Position numbers and translations under genes: made by a program
Assembly (NCBI GenBank): GCA_965217685.1
Contig: CBDCIZ010000003.1
Location: forward strand, 1 to 64,000
Reading direction: 5' to 3'
From: Aurantimonas sp965217685
Lineage (GTDB): Bacteria; Pseudomonadota; Alphaproteobacteria; Rhizobiales; Rhizobiaceae
Length of the DNA stretch: 64,000 bases
Shown here: piece by piece, positions 25,839-34,079 of the stretch
Position numbering within the stretch: position 1 is the first letter of the stretch
Layout: each line of letters opens with the position of its first letter
The notes under the pieces: model-generated
Databases searched by the model: none
Told to the model about the DNA's origin: nothing
Seen by the model: the letters and a program-made list of their open reading frames with translations, nothing else

Positions 25839-25920
25839 AATCTCGGTTCCTCAAATCCGTTTGGCTCAAATCTGCTTTCGGTCCGTTGACGATGTTCCGT
25901 CTTCGTTCCATTTTCGGACG

Positions 25921-26175
25921 ATGACCGGAACCATCAGAAATCTCGGCCAGGCCGCCCGTATGCGCATGCTCGTCGAGATCACCTGCGAGCCTTGCGAGCG
26001 CACGGCGACATTCAGGGCATCGGACCTCCTGATGATCGCTCGCCCGAACATCGAGATCGACGCCATGCGCGGACGATGCATCGACTGCGGATCGGTCACG
26101 GACGTGCTGACGCTCATGGAAGGGCCGGACGACACGCCGAGAAGCATGCTGTGGGTGCCGAACCGCTTGCGTTGA
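25921..26175 (+). CDS. Small putative zinc-binding protein
   Basis: An 84-residue protein beginning MTGTIRNLGQAARMRMLVEI. Two CxxC pairs (CEPCERT and CIDCGSV) about 37 residues apart would form a zinc ribbon. The start at 25921 is supported by the family-like N-terminus, though the frame is open upstream. AGCCGGACGGCT followed by five T directly after the stop could act as a short terminator. The function is unknown. Confidence 0.65.
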   Translation: MTGTIRNLGQAARMRMLVEITCEPCERTATFRASDLLMIARPNIEIDAMRGRCIDCGSVTDVLTLMEGPDDTPRSMLWVPNRLR

Positions 26176-26189
26176 GCCGGACGGCTTTT

Positions 26190-26522
26190 TCACACTGGCT
26201 CTGCTGGCTCTTCCGCTTCGTTCTCGCGATCCTCTCCGTCTACTCCGGTCCCGGCTTCGGGTTGCGAACCGTTAGTCGCCGGCGGTCCGACTGGCCGCGC
26301 ATACATCTTCCGCAGTTTTGCGGCCTGTTTCGTTAAAGGCTGAGCCAGTCTGTGGGCCTCGCGCCGGATCAGCTGGACGTCTTCGGCGCTGCGTCAACGC
26401 GCGCCGGACGCGGCTTCCTTCCAGATCGAGGTGATCTGTCGGGCAAGGTCGTCGAAAGTCTTTTTCGCGTTGCGATCGCGCCAATCGTACTGGACACCAT
26501 GGTCCGGCCCTGTCGAACTCAT
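26190..26522 (-). pseudogene. Hypothetical island gene interrupted by an in-frame TGA
   Basis: Reading from ATG at 26520-26522 gives MSSTGPDHGVQYDWRDRNAK, then KTFDDLARQITSIWKEAASG and AR, a TGA (26394-26396), and in the same frame RSAEDVQLIRREAHRLAQPL, TKQAAKLRKMYARP and a low-complexity acidic tail to TGA at 26190. Both halves have consistent helical, charged composition and join sensibly, so this is one gene of 109 sense codons broken by a nonsense mutation. It could also be a short 42-residue protein. Each half is too short to be noticed by usual ORF cutoffs. Confidence 0.6.
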
Positions 26523-26677
26523 TACGCGTACCTATGCTCTTTGAACCCGATGGCTGACGCTGGAGAGTTCCGCCTGTCCCGATGATCCATTTATGGCTTG
26601 GCACTTGATCCGAGCTTTCCACTCGTAGCTTCGCAGGATCGTCTGAAAATTCGCAAAACCACCCGGGAACTCCGTTA

Positions 26678-27337
26678 ATGTGCAACCTTTATTCGATCAC
26701 CAAAGGCCAGGCGGCCATCCGTGAATTCACGCGGGCGATGGTCGATGCCACCGGCAATCTGCCGTCGATGCCGTCGGTCTTCCCCGATCAGTCGGCGCCG
26801 ATCGTGCGAAATTTCGAGGACGGCGGACGCGAGCTTGTCCTCGCCCGCTGGGGCATGCCGTCGCCGCAATTCGTCCTGAAGGACCGCAAGACCGATCCCG
26901 GGGTCACCAACATCCGCAACACCAAAAGCCCGCACTGGCGGCGATGGCTATCGCCCGAGCACCGGTGCGTCGTGCCGCTGACGTCGTTTTCGGAATACGA
27001 CACCGTCGACGGCAAGAAGGTGCCGGTCTGGTTCGCACAGGCGGAAGACCGGCCGCTGGCCGTCTTCGCCGGCATCTGGACGAACTGGACCAGCGTGCGC
27101 AAACTCAAGGAGGGCGAGGTAACCGCCGACCTCTTCGGGTTTCTCACCTGCGACCCCAATGCCGAGGTCGGTGCAATTCATCCAAAAGCCATGCCGGTCA
27201 TCCTCACCGAGGCCGACGAGATCGACACCTGGATGCGGGCCGAATGGGACGAGGCGTCGGCGCTGCAGCGGCCGTTGCCGGACGGCGCGCTGATCGAAGT
27301 TGCCCGCGGCGATCGCTCGGATGGCCGCGAGGGCTGA
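26678..27337 (+). CDS. SRAP domain protein (abasic-site processing, YedK/HMCES family)
   Basis: A 219-residue SOS response-associated peptidase. Cys2 directly follows Met1 (MCNLYSITKG) and forms the covalent link to abasic sites in single-stranded DNA. The other active-site elements are present: Asn in VTNIRNTKSPHW, Glu in PLTSFSEYD, and His in AIHPKAMPVIL. The protein shields abasic sites during replication. Its presence with SSB and a helicase in a plasmid-like module suggests a role in protecting incoming or transferred single strands. The start is fixed by the need for Cys2. Confidence 0.93.
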   Translation: MCNLYSITKGQAAIREFTRAMVDATGNLPSMPSVFPDQSAPIVRNFEDGGRELVLARWGMPSPQFVLKDRKTDPGVTNIRNTKSPHWRRWLSPEHRCVVPLTSFSEYDTVDGKKVPVWFAQAEDRPLAVFAGIWTNWTSVRKLKEGEVTADLFGFLTCDPNAEVGAIHPKAMPVILTEADEIDTWMRAEWDEASALQRPLPDGALIEVARGDRSDGREG

Positions 27338-27429
27338 GCGTCTTCTCGTTGCCAACTCAAACGAATTGGAACCGAAAGTCCCGTTTTGTTGGCACAGGCG
27401 ACCGCCATCCAAGCCAGCACAGGAGCTTC

Positions 27430-27470
27430 AATAAAAAACGCGCCAATCGTCGGGAGGAACGATCGGCGCG
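27430..27470 (-). terminator. Rho-independent terminator for the minus-strand ParB unit
   Basis: CGCGCCAATCGT (27439-27450) and ACGATCGGCGCG (27459-27470) form a 12-bp stem with one mismatch. On the minus strand it is followed by TTTTTTATT. It lies about 435 bp beyond the ParB stop, with nothing else recognisable in 27338-27905, so the parB mRNA may have a long 3' tail. Confidence 0.6.
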
Positions 27471-27905
27471 TCTATCATCGTACTGCTATCGCTTGTCCGG
27501 GAGGAGCAAAGCAAGGCGACCTTAGCGCTTGAGCGTTGCGCCAGACTTGTGTTGGTTCATTGTGGAAGCAGCGGCCACGAGCTGCTGGCAACTGATATGC
27601 CGATCGTCTGGACGAACAGTTTCCCTATCGCATGTCGATGCGCCCACGGTGATCCGCGGGGGCCTCGCATCGGTGGACCCGCCGCATGCGCGCCTTCGGC
27701 TCGAAGGGGGTCCGGCGCCTGCAGTTCCGGTGGTCAGACAGGGATGCCGTTCCCGCTCTCGCGAGTGGGATGACGATCGGCAAGGTCAGATCGAGCGACG
27801 ACCGCGTTTGGCAGCCACCCGGTTCAAAGATTTTGAGCAGTTGGTTCGAGCCCGCGAGCCGGCTTCGTGCTCACGGACCGTTGGATGTCGGCCGACGACC
27901 GCCGG

Positions 27906-30218
27906 TCAGGCGGCCTGATCGGTGAGGAAGGCCGGGACGGAGACATCATCGTCCTCAACATCGTATTGGGTGGTTTTGCCGTGGTCGGCCTCATCGGCGT
28001 CGGCTTCGTTTTTACGATAGCCCTGACCGTTCGGTTCTTCAGCGGTGCCGGAGGCGCGTCCGGTATGGTCCTCGACCATGGCGGGCGCCGCCCCAGCATT
28101 CTCAGCATCGCCAAAGCCCATCCCGGCGGGCAGCCAGCGCTCGGTCTTGGCCGCCGTCGCCGGCGTCAGTCCCGTACGCTCACGCGCCTGGTCCGAAAAC
28201 GCCGCTTCCATCGCATCGGCCACCACGGCTTTCTTGCCGCCGCCATGCTCGTCAGCCCAGCGATCGCTGATCAGCTCGCGGGCGACGTCGAGCGACATCT
28301 CTTTCTTGACTCGCCCGAAATAACTTACCGCGGTCGGGCGCCAGCACGCGGCGACGTCGACGTCCATCCGCCGCCCTGCCTCCTCGATCACCGGATTGGC
28401 GCCGTGGTCGACGGACAGCTGCGCAACAAGAGCACAGGCCGTTGCGAACGCGAACAGGGCCTGCTTTTCGCGCGGCTTCAGCGCGCTTAGGGCGATGAAA
28501 TCCTGTGGCTTTGGCAACTGCATCCAGTCGAGCCGAAGCGCCTTTTTCTGCGCCTCGAGCATTTTCTCGGCAACGGTGCCGGTAAGATGCGCTGCCGAAC
28601 TCTGGTTCATCGCCAGTGTTACCGACAGATCGATGGGCTTGGGCCGGTAGCCCACAGCGAACACGGAATTACAGAGCGAGTAGAGGTTGAGATCAAAGGC
28701 CGTATCGAAGTCGCCGGCGAGATGCGCCTTCAGGATCTGATGGCGAATGGCCCGAAGGTCGTCGGCAAGCGCTGCCGACAGACCCATCTCCTTGCGCCTG
28801 GCCGCCGCTTGGTCGTCGACGCGGGAGGACATCCCTGAAGCCCCCACCGTAACAGGACGCGGGGCATCGATGCGAAGCGATCGCGCCGTGGACGCTAACG
28901 GAGCATCAACGTCACTGTCATCACCAACACCGCGATCGGCTTCACTGGCAGCCGTGTCGCCGATGTCTGCAGCTTCTGCGTCGCTCGCATCGGGTGCATT
29001 GGGTGCATCGTTGGTCTCACCGAGACTGTCCGCCGACGTTTCCATAGGAATGTCCTCGGGGCGCACGAGGCCAGCCTCGAAGCGAAGTTGGCCGGCATGA
29101 TCCAGCGACAGCAGACCGCCAGCGATGACCATGGCTTCGTCACTGTAAACCTGCTCGAGTTGGTCAAGCTGTTCCTCAAGCGCTTCGGCGCGAATGACCA
29201 GTCGCTCGTATTCCTCCGTCTGCTCGTCGGTAAGCTCGGACCTGTCCGCCAGTTCCGACAGGCGGGCGTCGACCTTCGTTATCTCTTCGACGACTGTCGG
29301 GTCGGCATCAACGGGCTCCGGATAGACCCGGCCGAATGCCTGGGCGGCCTGCCACGGCATGTCGAGCATCACATCGATCCATTTCCAGGATTGGCGCAAC
29401 GTCTCGGCTTCCGCTTCCAGCCGGGCAAGCGCCAACGTCTCCAGAAGCCCAGGATCGTCGAACCAGATGCTCTGTCCGCCCTCCTCGTCGCTGAACAGAT
29501 CACGGGTCAGCGTGCCGCCCGCCGCCTCGTAGGCCTCGCCGCCGACGAAGCGGGCAAGCCGCGACTGGCCGGACACCCGCGCTTCGGTCAGGTGGCGGCG
29601 CACTAGGTGGACCGGCGAACCGCCATAGCGAAGGTTCGGCTCGATCGCGGCAAACACCTCGCGCTGCCGGTCGTGGCTGTCGGTCAGCGTGAAGGCCATC
29701 AGGGTCTCCAGCGCGATCGTGCCATCGCGGTACCGGTCGAGAATCTCCGGCGCGATCGCCGCGAGCTTCATCCGCTTGCGGATATGGCCAACCGTTGTGC
29801 CGAACCGGGCCGCCACCTCGTCCTCGCCGGCACCGGCCGCGATCAGCCCGGCAAACGCCTCGAACTCATCGGCCGCGCCCATCGCGACGCGCATGACGTT
29901 TTCGGCCAAGGACAGTTCGGCGGCCTCGCCGCCCTCGTCGATCAGGCACGGCACCTTGTAGTCGGCGTCGATCACGCCCTTCTCGCACAGCGCTTGCAGC
30001 GCCTTCAGGCGGCGGCCGCCAGCGTGGACGAGGAACTGGCCTTCCCCGGCTCCTTCAACTGCGTCGGCTTCGACGCCAAGATTCTGCTTCAGCCCGTGCG
30101 CGGCGATCGACGCCTCGAGCGCGGCATCATCGGCTGCGGACGGTTTCGTCTTGCGCACGTTCTTCGGCGAAAGGGCCAGCCGGCCAAGTGCGATCTTGCG
30201 GATGATGGTGGTCTTCAT
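27906..30218 (-). CDS. ParB/Spo0J-family partition protein (large plasmid/island type)
   Basis: A 770-residue ParB-like protein. The N-terminal ParB domain (10-110) has VRKTKPSAADDAALEASIAA, HGLKQNLGVEA, HAGGRRLKALQALCEKG and SLAENVMRVAM; the GGRR block is the CTP-binding motif of ParB CTPases. The HTH lies at about 115-190 (EDEVAARFGTTVGHIRKRMK). A long acidic, Ala/Asp-rich linker (about 395-470) and a C-terminal helical domain are unlike chromosomal ParB. No ParA is nearby, so it may serve as a regulator or establishment factor rather than a partition protein. The start ATG 30218 gives the conserved N-terminus. Confidence 0.9.
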   Translation of the reverse strand: MKTTIIRKIALGRLALSPKNVRKTKPSAADDAALEASIAAHGLKQNLGVEADAVEGAGEGQFLVHAGGRRLKALQALCEKGVIDADYKVPCLIDEGGEAAELSLAENVMRVAMGAADEFEAFAGLIAAGAGEDEVAARFGTTVGHIRKRMKLAAIAPEILDRYRDGTIALETLMAFTLTDSHDRQREVFAAIEPNLRYGGSPVHLVRRHLTEARVSGQSRLARFVGGEAYEAAGGTLTRDLFSDEEGGQSIWFDDPGLLETLALARLEAEAETLRQSWKWIDVMLDMPWQAAQAFGRVYPEPVDADPTVVEEITKVDARLSELADRSELTDEQTEEYERLVIRAEALEEQLDQLEQVYSDEAMVIAGGLLSLDHAGQLRFEAGLVRPEDIPMETSADSLGETNDAPNAPDASDAEAADIGDTAASEADRGVGDDSDVDAPLASTARSLRIDAPRPVTVGASGMSSRVDDQAAARRKEMGLSAALADDLRAIRHQILKAHLAGDFDTAFDLNLYSLCNSVFAVGYRPKPIDLSVTLAMNQSSAAHLTGTVAEKMLEAQKKALRLDWMQLPKPQDFIALSALKPREKQALFAFATACALVAQLSVDHGANPVIEEAGRRMDVDVAACWRPTAVSYFGRVKKEMSLDVARELISDRWADEHGGGKKAVVADAMEAAFSDQARERTGLTPATAAKTERWLPAGMGFGDAENAGAAPAMVEDHTGRASGTAEEPNGQGYRKNEADADEADHGKTTQYDVEDDDVSVPAFLTDQAA

Positions 30219-30375
30219 CGGAGGAGACTCCTGCGACGAACCGGGAAAGCCTCTCTCTCCCATTCGAGCCCGTCACACGGGCTGCCCTTCCTCTTTCTCT
30301 TTCTTGGTCGAGGCACCCGCTCACATGGCGGCCCCTTGATGTCCACCAACCCTACAGCGACCGAGATCGCCAGGG

Positions 30376-31830
30376 TCAGTTTGGCATAGCGGCCCAGAAG
30401 GCGCTCTTGCGCCCATGCTTTTCCTTGATCGCAGCGACGAAATCATCATGGGTGACCATATCGCCGAAATCCTGGATCTTGTCGGCCAGTCGCTTGCATT
30501 CGACGAGATGGCGGGCGGCATGCCGGTATCGCTTGCTGCGGGCCTCGTCGAGCGCGAACTCGATCATGGCGCGAAGCAGCTTCGTCGCAGCAAGCGGATG
30601 TGCGTCTGCCAGCGCTTCGCTGGCCGGCGTCAAGAGGTGATAGAAGTCGCCGTTCCAGATCCGGTCTTCGCGCAGGACGAGATCGGCCGCGTTTAAAAGA
30701 TCAGGCCAGCGTAGAAAGAACGACAGCGCCTGGTAGGACTGCGGATGATCAAGCGCCAGCGCGAAGGCCTTCCGTTCAGCGTCGATGTCGTCGAAATCGG
30801 GGAGCCGCCTGATATATTCGCGTAGTCTCTCGACGCTGAGACGCGTCTCGAACAGCGACCAGCGGAACGCCTGCGCTTCGTCCTTTCGACCGAGAGCCTC
30901 GAGGGCGGCAAGACGCGCCTCCTCCCATTCGGGATGGTAAGGGTTGTATCCACCAAAATGCCGTTCGCGGTCTACCGCATCTGTCGCCGCCAGCGCTTCC
31001 GCGGCCCGCCCGGCATCGAGCAGCCGTCGTGCGATGTCAGCTGCAACCCGCGGCACGCCTTTGGCGGCAACGCTCTGCTGCGCAATGTAGGCGTCTACGT
31101 CGCCTTCGGCGTCGGCGATCTGCTGCAGGGCCACGCCGATCGTCAGGCTCTTGTTCTGAGCCTCGAATTCATCAGCGTAGATCGCGCCGCTCGTCGAATA
31201 CCCAATCTTGCGACGGTCCTTTTCGGCCGCCTTTTGCGGCATGGGTTCGGCTTGCCATTCCAGAAACCGCGCCTTGAGGGCTGAAAGACCACGCTCGCCG
31301 AGTGCCGGGGCCAGGGCTTCGATGAGCCCGTCGTACTGCGCGTAATCATTGGCGCAGAGAGCGCCGAAGACGCGTGCCGCCAGCGATTCCGGGTCCGCTT
31401 TGGCGTTCGTCGCCACGACACCGAGATCGACGACAGCATCGCGGAACACGTCGCCGATCGCACCGCTGCTGTCGTCGGCCCGATCGTAGAGGCCGGGTGC
31501 AAGTTCGATGAACCGCCAGAGAAGCTCGACCGCCTCGCCCGGATCGCTGGGTCCGATCGTTTCGGCAATCGCCTTGCGCTGGGTTTGAAGATCAGAGACC
31601 AGGGCCCGATGCCTGTGCCAGTCGACGAAGCTCGTGCTGCGGGCGATGGTCGAAAGCCGTTTCTTGACCTCGCGCGCCACCTCCGCCGGGCCGTTCTCTC
31701 CGGCCAGCTCAAGCCGAAGCTGGCGTTTTGCGGCGGCGTTACCGGTGCTGATTTCGATCAGCAGGTCAGCCAAACGCTCGACACCCAGCGCCTGGAGGTT
31801 CTTCGCGTTCAGGGTGGTCTTCGAGGCCAT
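30376..31830 (-). CDS. DUF6880 family protein
   Basis: A 484-residue soluble, helix-rich protein starting MASKTTLNAKNLQALGVERL. The middle and C-terminal parts have TPR-like alternation (ARRLLDAGRAAEALAATDAV, ARLAALEALGRKDEAQAFRW), and the C-terminus reads KRYRHAARHLVECKRLADKI and HGRKSAFWAAM, recognisable from the DUF6880 family often found on proteobacterial islands. It has no known enzymatic motif. It is transcribed toward ParB with a 157-bp gap. Confidence 0.78.
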   Translation of the reverse strand: MASKTTLNAKNLQALGVERLADLLIEISTGNAAAKRQLRLELAGENGPAEVAREVKKRLSTIARSTSFVDWHRHRALVSDLQTQRKAIAETIGPSDPGEAVELLWRFIELAPGLYDRADDSSGAIGDVFRDAVVDLGVVATNAKADPESLAARVFGALCANDYAQYDGLIEALAPALGERGLSALKARFLEWQAEPMPQKAAEKDRRKIGYSTSGAIYADEFEAQNKSLTIGVALQQIADAEGDVDAYIAQQSVAAKGVPRVAADIARRLLDAGRAAEALAATDAVDRERHFGGYNPYHPEWEEARLAALEALGRKDEAQAFRWSLFETRLSVERLREYIRRLPDFDDIDAERKAFALALDHPQSYQALSFFLRWPDLLNAADLVLREDRIWNGDFYHLLTPASEALADAHPLAATKLLRAMIEFALDEARSKRYRHAARHLVECKRLADKIQDFGDMVTHDDFVAAIKEKHGRKSAFWAAMPN

Positions 31831-31973
31831 GGCGCACCAGTTTTGTGTCTTCAGGAATGTAGCATCTCCACGCGGAGATTTGCCCGGTTCCAGCATATCC
31901 TCTGTCGCAGAATGATGCCGCCACGGTGACGGGATTTAACCCTGCGGTAACAGCACTGCATCACATTCGGCCG

Positions 31974-32558
31974 ATGGCCAGACCTTCACGACCTAAAACC
32001 TCCAGATGGAACAGAACCGTTGTCCCGATCGGCGTCGCGCGCCGGCGTCGGCGTGAAAGCAAGGCTCCGACGTGTCGCTCGGGACGGCGCAGGAGCATCA
32101 AGTTTGTGACGGCTCTGGCTGGCGGTTGTGTTCTTGCTTTCGCCAGCCCCTTCGTGTTCGAGCGGATGACGACGGTCGCCGACGCGCAGCTCGGCAGAAT
32201 CGGCATGCCGCCGGTCTGCTCGGGCGGCAATCGCGCAGCACGCAAACTCACCTGCATCGTCGACGGCGACACCGGCTGGGAGAATGGCGTTAAGTGGCGT
32301 GCCCTCGACGTCGACACCCCGGAGATCTCCCACGCCGAATGCGCAAGGGAACGTCAACTGGGCGAACAGGCCCGTGATCGGCTGCGCCAGCTGATGACGG
32401 GCGGCTATGTCATCGAGGACAGCGGCCGCCATGGCAGCTACGGACGCAACCTTGTCGTAGTCCGGCTCGCCAACGGCCGCGATGCCGGCAAGGTGCTGAT
32501 CGACGAAGGCCTGTCCCAGCCCTGGCCAAATTTCGGCAATCGCTGGTGCGGAAAATAG
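31974..32558 (+). CDS. Thermonuclease-family (SNase) protein, membrane-anchored
   Basis: A 194-residue protein with a very basic N-terminus, one hydrophobic segment (TALAGGCVLAFASPFVFE, about 45-62) and a staphylococcal-nuclease-like domain: CIVDGDTGWENGVKWRALDV, DTPEISHAEC, and SYGRNLVVVRLANGRDAGKV. The catalytic Asp of VDGDT and DTPE are present; the second Arg of the classical Arg-Glu-Arg set is in the GRNLV region. It probably degrades nucleic acid outside the cytoplasm. It is divergent from the DUF6880 gene. Confidence 0.8.
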   Translation: MARPSRPKTSRWNRTVVPIGVARRRRRESKAPTCRSGRRRSIKFVTALAGGCVLAFASPFVFERMTTVADAQLGRIGMPPVCSGGNRAARKLTCIVDGDTGWENGVKWRALDVDTPEISHAECARERQLGEQARDRLRQLMTGGYVIEDSGRHGSYGRNLVVVRLANGRDAGKVLIDEGLSQPWPNFGNRWCGK

Positions 32559-32755
32559 AACCATTGGAATGATCGAAGGGGCGTGCGATTCAAAATTACG
32601 ATTGCGGTAAATTTTTCGCCTGCATTCGTCGCAGGCCGGATATTCAATTCATATTTTGATCCAATAATATATGATAATGTCCTTTATCCTATATGTAGGG
32701 AGCCCTGCGTCCGCGGGCGGGCGGGATGATGTGACGGACAACGAGGAGCCGCGTA

Positions 32756-33013
32756 ATGACGAAATCATTCGTGATGATCATAGCAGATCATGACAAGAAG
32801 CAATTCTGTGTCGAAGGACCGATGGTCGACGACACTCATTGGAATACCGCTGTCGTTGAAGAAAAAAAGCTAGGCCGCGATATACGCTGCTCGGTCCCCG
32901 GTGAAGAGTATCCTGCGCGACGCAACAGGAAGACGGCTGCAGCAGATTACGCGCACCAATACAATTACGAGGAAGTTCCTGCTGGCTCAATCGTGAGCGC
33001 TAAGTTGACATGA
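32756..33013 (+). CDS. Hypothetical protein coupled to the tyrosine recombinase
   Basis: An 85-residue soluble protein beginning MTKSFVMIIADHDKKQFCVE. Its stop overlaps the recombinase start (ATGA), so the two are co-translated. A beta-rich N-terminal half is followed by a basic stretch (GEEYPARRNRKTAA). It could be an accessory factor such as an excisionase-like protein, but no HTH is evident. Confidence 0.65.
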   Translation: MTKSFVMIIADHDKKQFCVEGPMVDDTHWNTAVVEEKKLGRDIRCSVPGEEYPARRNRKTAAADYAHQYNYEEVPAGSIVSAKLT

Positions 33014-33966
33014 GGCAACTTCCGGCCCTTACCGCCCCGCACACGCCCAGCCTGGTCGCAGCCGCAGGCGAGCGCGCCGCGATCCGCTTCTTGGAATTCT
33101 TCACCGCGCAGATCCGTAATCCGAACACCCGCCGCGCCTATGGCCGCGCCGTTGGCGAGTTTCTGGCCTGGTGCGAGGCGCATGGCGTGGCGTCGATCGC
33201 GGCCGTGCAGCCGCTGCATGTCGCTGCCTATATCGAGGAGCTGACGCGGGAGCGCTCGGCTCCCACTGCCAAGCAGCGGCTTGCCGCGATCCGCATGCTA
33301 TTCGATTGGCTGGTGGTCGGCCAGGTGGTGCCGGTCAACCCGGCTGCCTCAGTGCGCGGGCCGTCGCACAGTGTCCGCCGTGGCAAGACGCCGGTGCTCG
33401 ATCCGGCCGAGGCGCGGCAACTCCTCGATGCGATCGACGTCTCCACCCCGGCGGGCCTCCGTGACCGGGCACTGATCGGGCTGATGGTATACTCCTTCGC
33501 CCGCGTCGGGGCGGCGCTTGGCATGAAGATCGAGGACGTCTACGTGCAGAACCGGCGCCTGTGGGTGCGGCTCAATGAGAAGGGCGGCAAGTGGCATGAA
33601 ATGCCCTGCCACCACAATCTCGAAGCCTACCTCCAAGCCTATCTCGAGGACTGCGGCATCGCCGAGGATCGCAAGGGGCCGCTGTTCCGCACGATCGGCC
33701 GCGGGACGCGGGAGCTGACGACGACGCCCCTGCCCCAGGCCAATGCCTATGCGATGATCCAGCGGCGCGCGGCGGCGGCTGGGATCGGCGCAAAGATCGG
33801 CAACCACACCTTCCGGGCCACCGGCATCACCGCTTACCTCAAGAACGGCGGCACGCTCGAGCGCGCGGCCGCGATGGCCAACCATGCCAGCACGCGGACG
33901 ACGCAGCTCTATGACCGGCGGAGTGATGAGGTCACGCTCGACGAGGTTGAGCGGGTGCTGATCTGA
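33010..33966 (+). CDS. Tyrosine recombinase/integrase (XerC/D-like)
   Basis: A 318-residue site-specific recombinase. The SAM-like core-binding domain (RNPNTRRAYGRAVGEFLAWC) is followed by the catalytic domain with ArgI in FARVGAALGMKIEDV, the Lys region NEKGGKWHEMPC, HTFRATGIT (His-x-x-Arg), and HASTRTTQLYDRR with the nucleophile Tyr near 301. All catalytic positions are present. It lacks the AP2-type arm-binding domain of ICE and phage integrases and resembles standalone recombinases common in alphaproteobacterial mobile DNA. It may not be the enzyme that used the tRNA-Gly site. Confidence 0.92.
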   Translation: MRQLPALTAPHTPSLVAAAGERAAIRFLEFFTAQIRNPNTRRAYGRAVGEFLAWCEAHGVASIAAVQPLHVAAYIEELTRERSAPTAKQRLAAIRMLFDWLVVGQVVPVNPAASVRGPSHSVRRGKTPVLDPAEARQLLDAIDVSTPAGLRDRALIGLMVYSFARVGAALGMKIEDVYVQNRRLWVRLNEKGGKWHEMPCHHNLEAYLQAYLEDCGIAEDRKGPLFRTIGRGTRELTTTPLPQANAYAMIQRRAAAAGIGAKIGNHTFRATGITAYLKNGGTLERAAAMANHASTRTTQLYDRRSDEVTLDEVERVLI

Positions 33967-34079
33967 AACAGAATACAATGAAAGTGTTTCAGAACGAGCG
34001 ATTGGACGGCCGGGATGGTGCTAGCAGGGCGGCTACTTTTAGGCGCCAATCGGCGGAATTGGACGTTCGTTGCAAGCCT

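Noticed and set aside
32605..32640. Hairpin GCCTGC/GCAGGC after the nuclease gene as a terminator
   Set aside because: Only a 6-bp stem with no T tract on either strand downstream.
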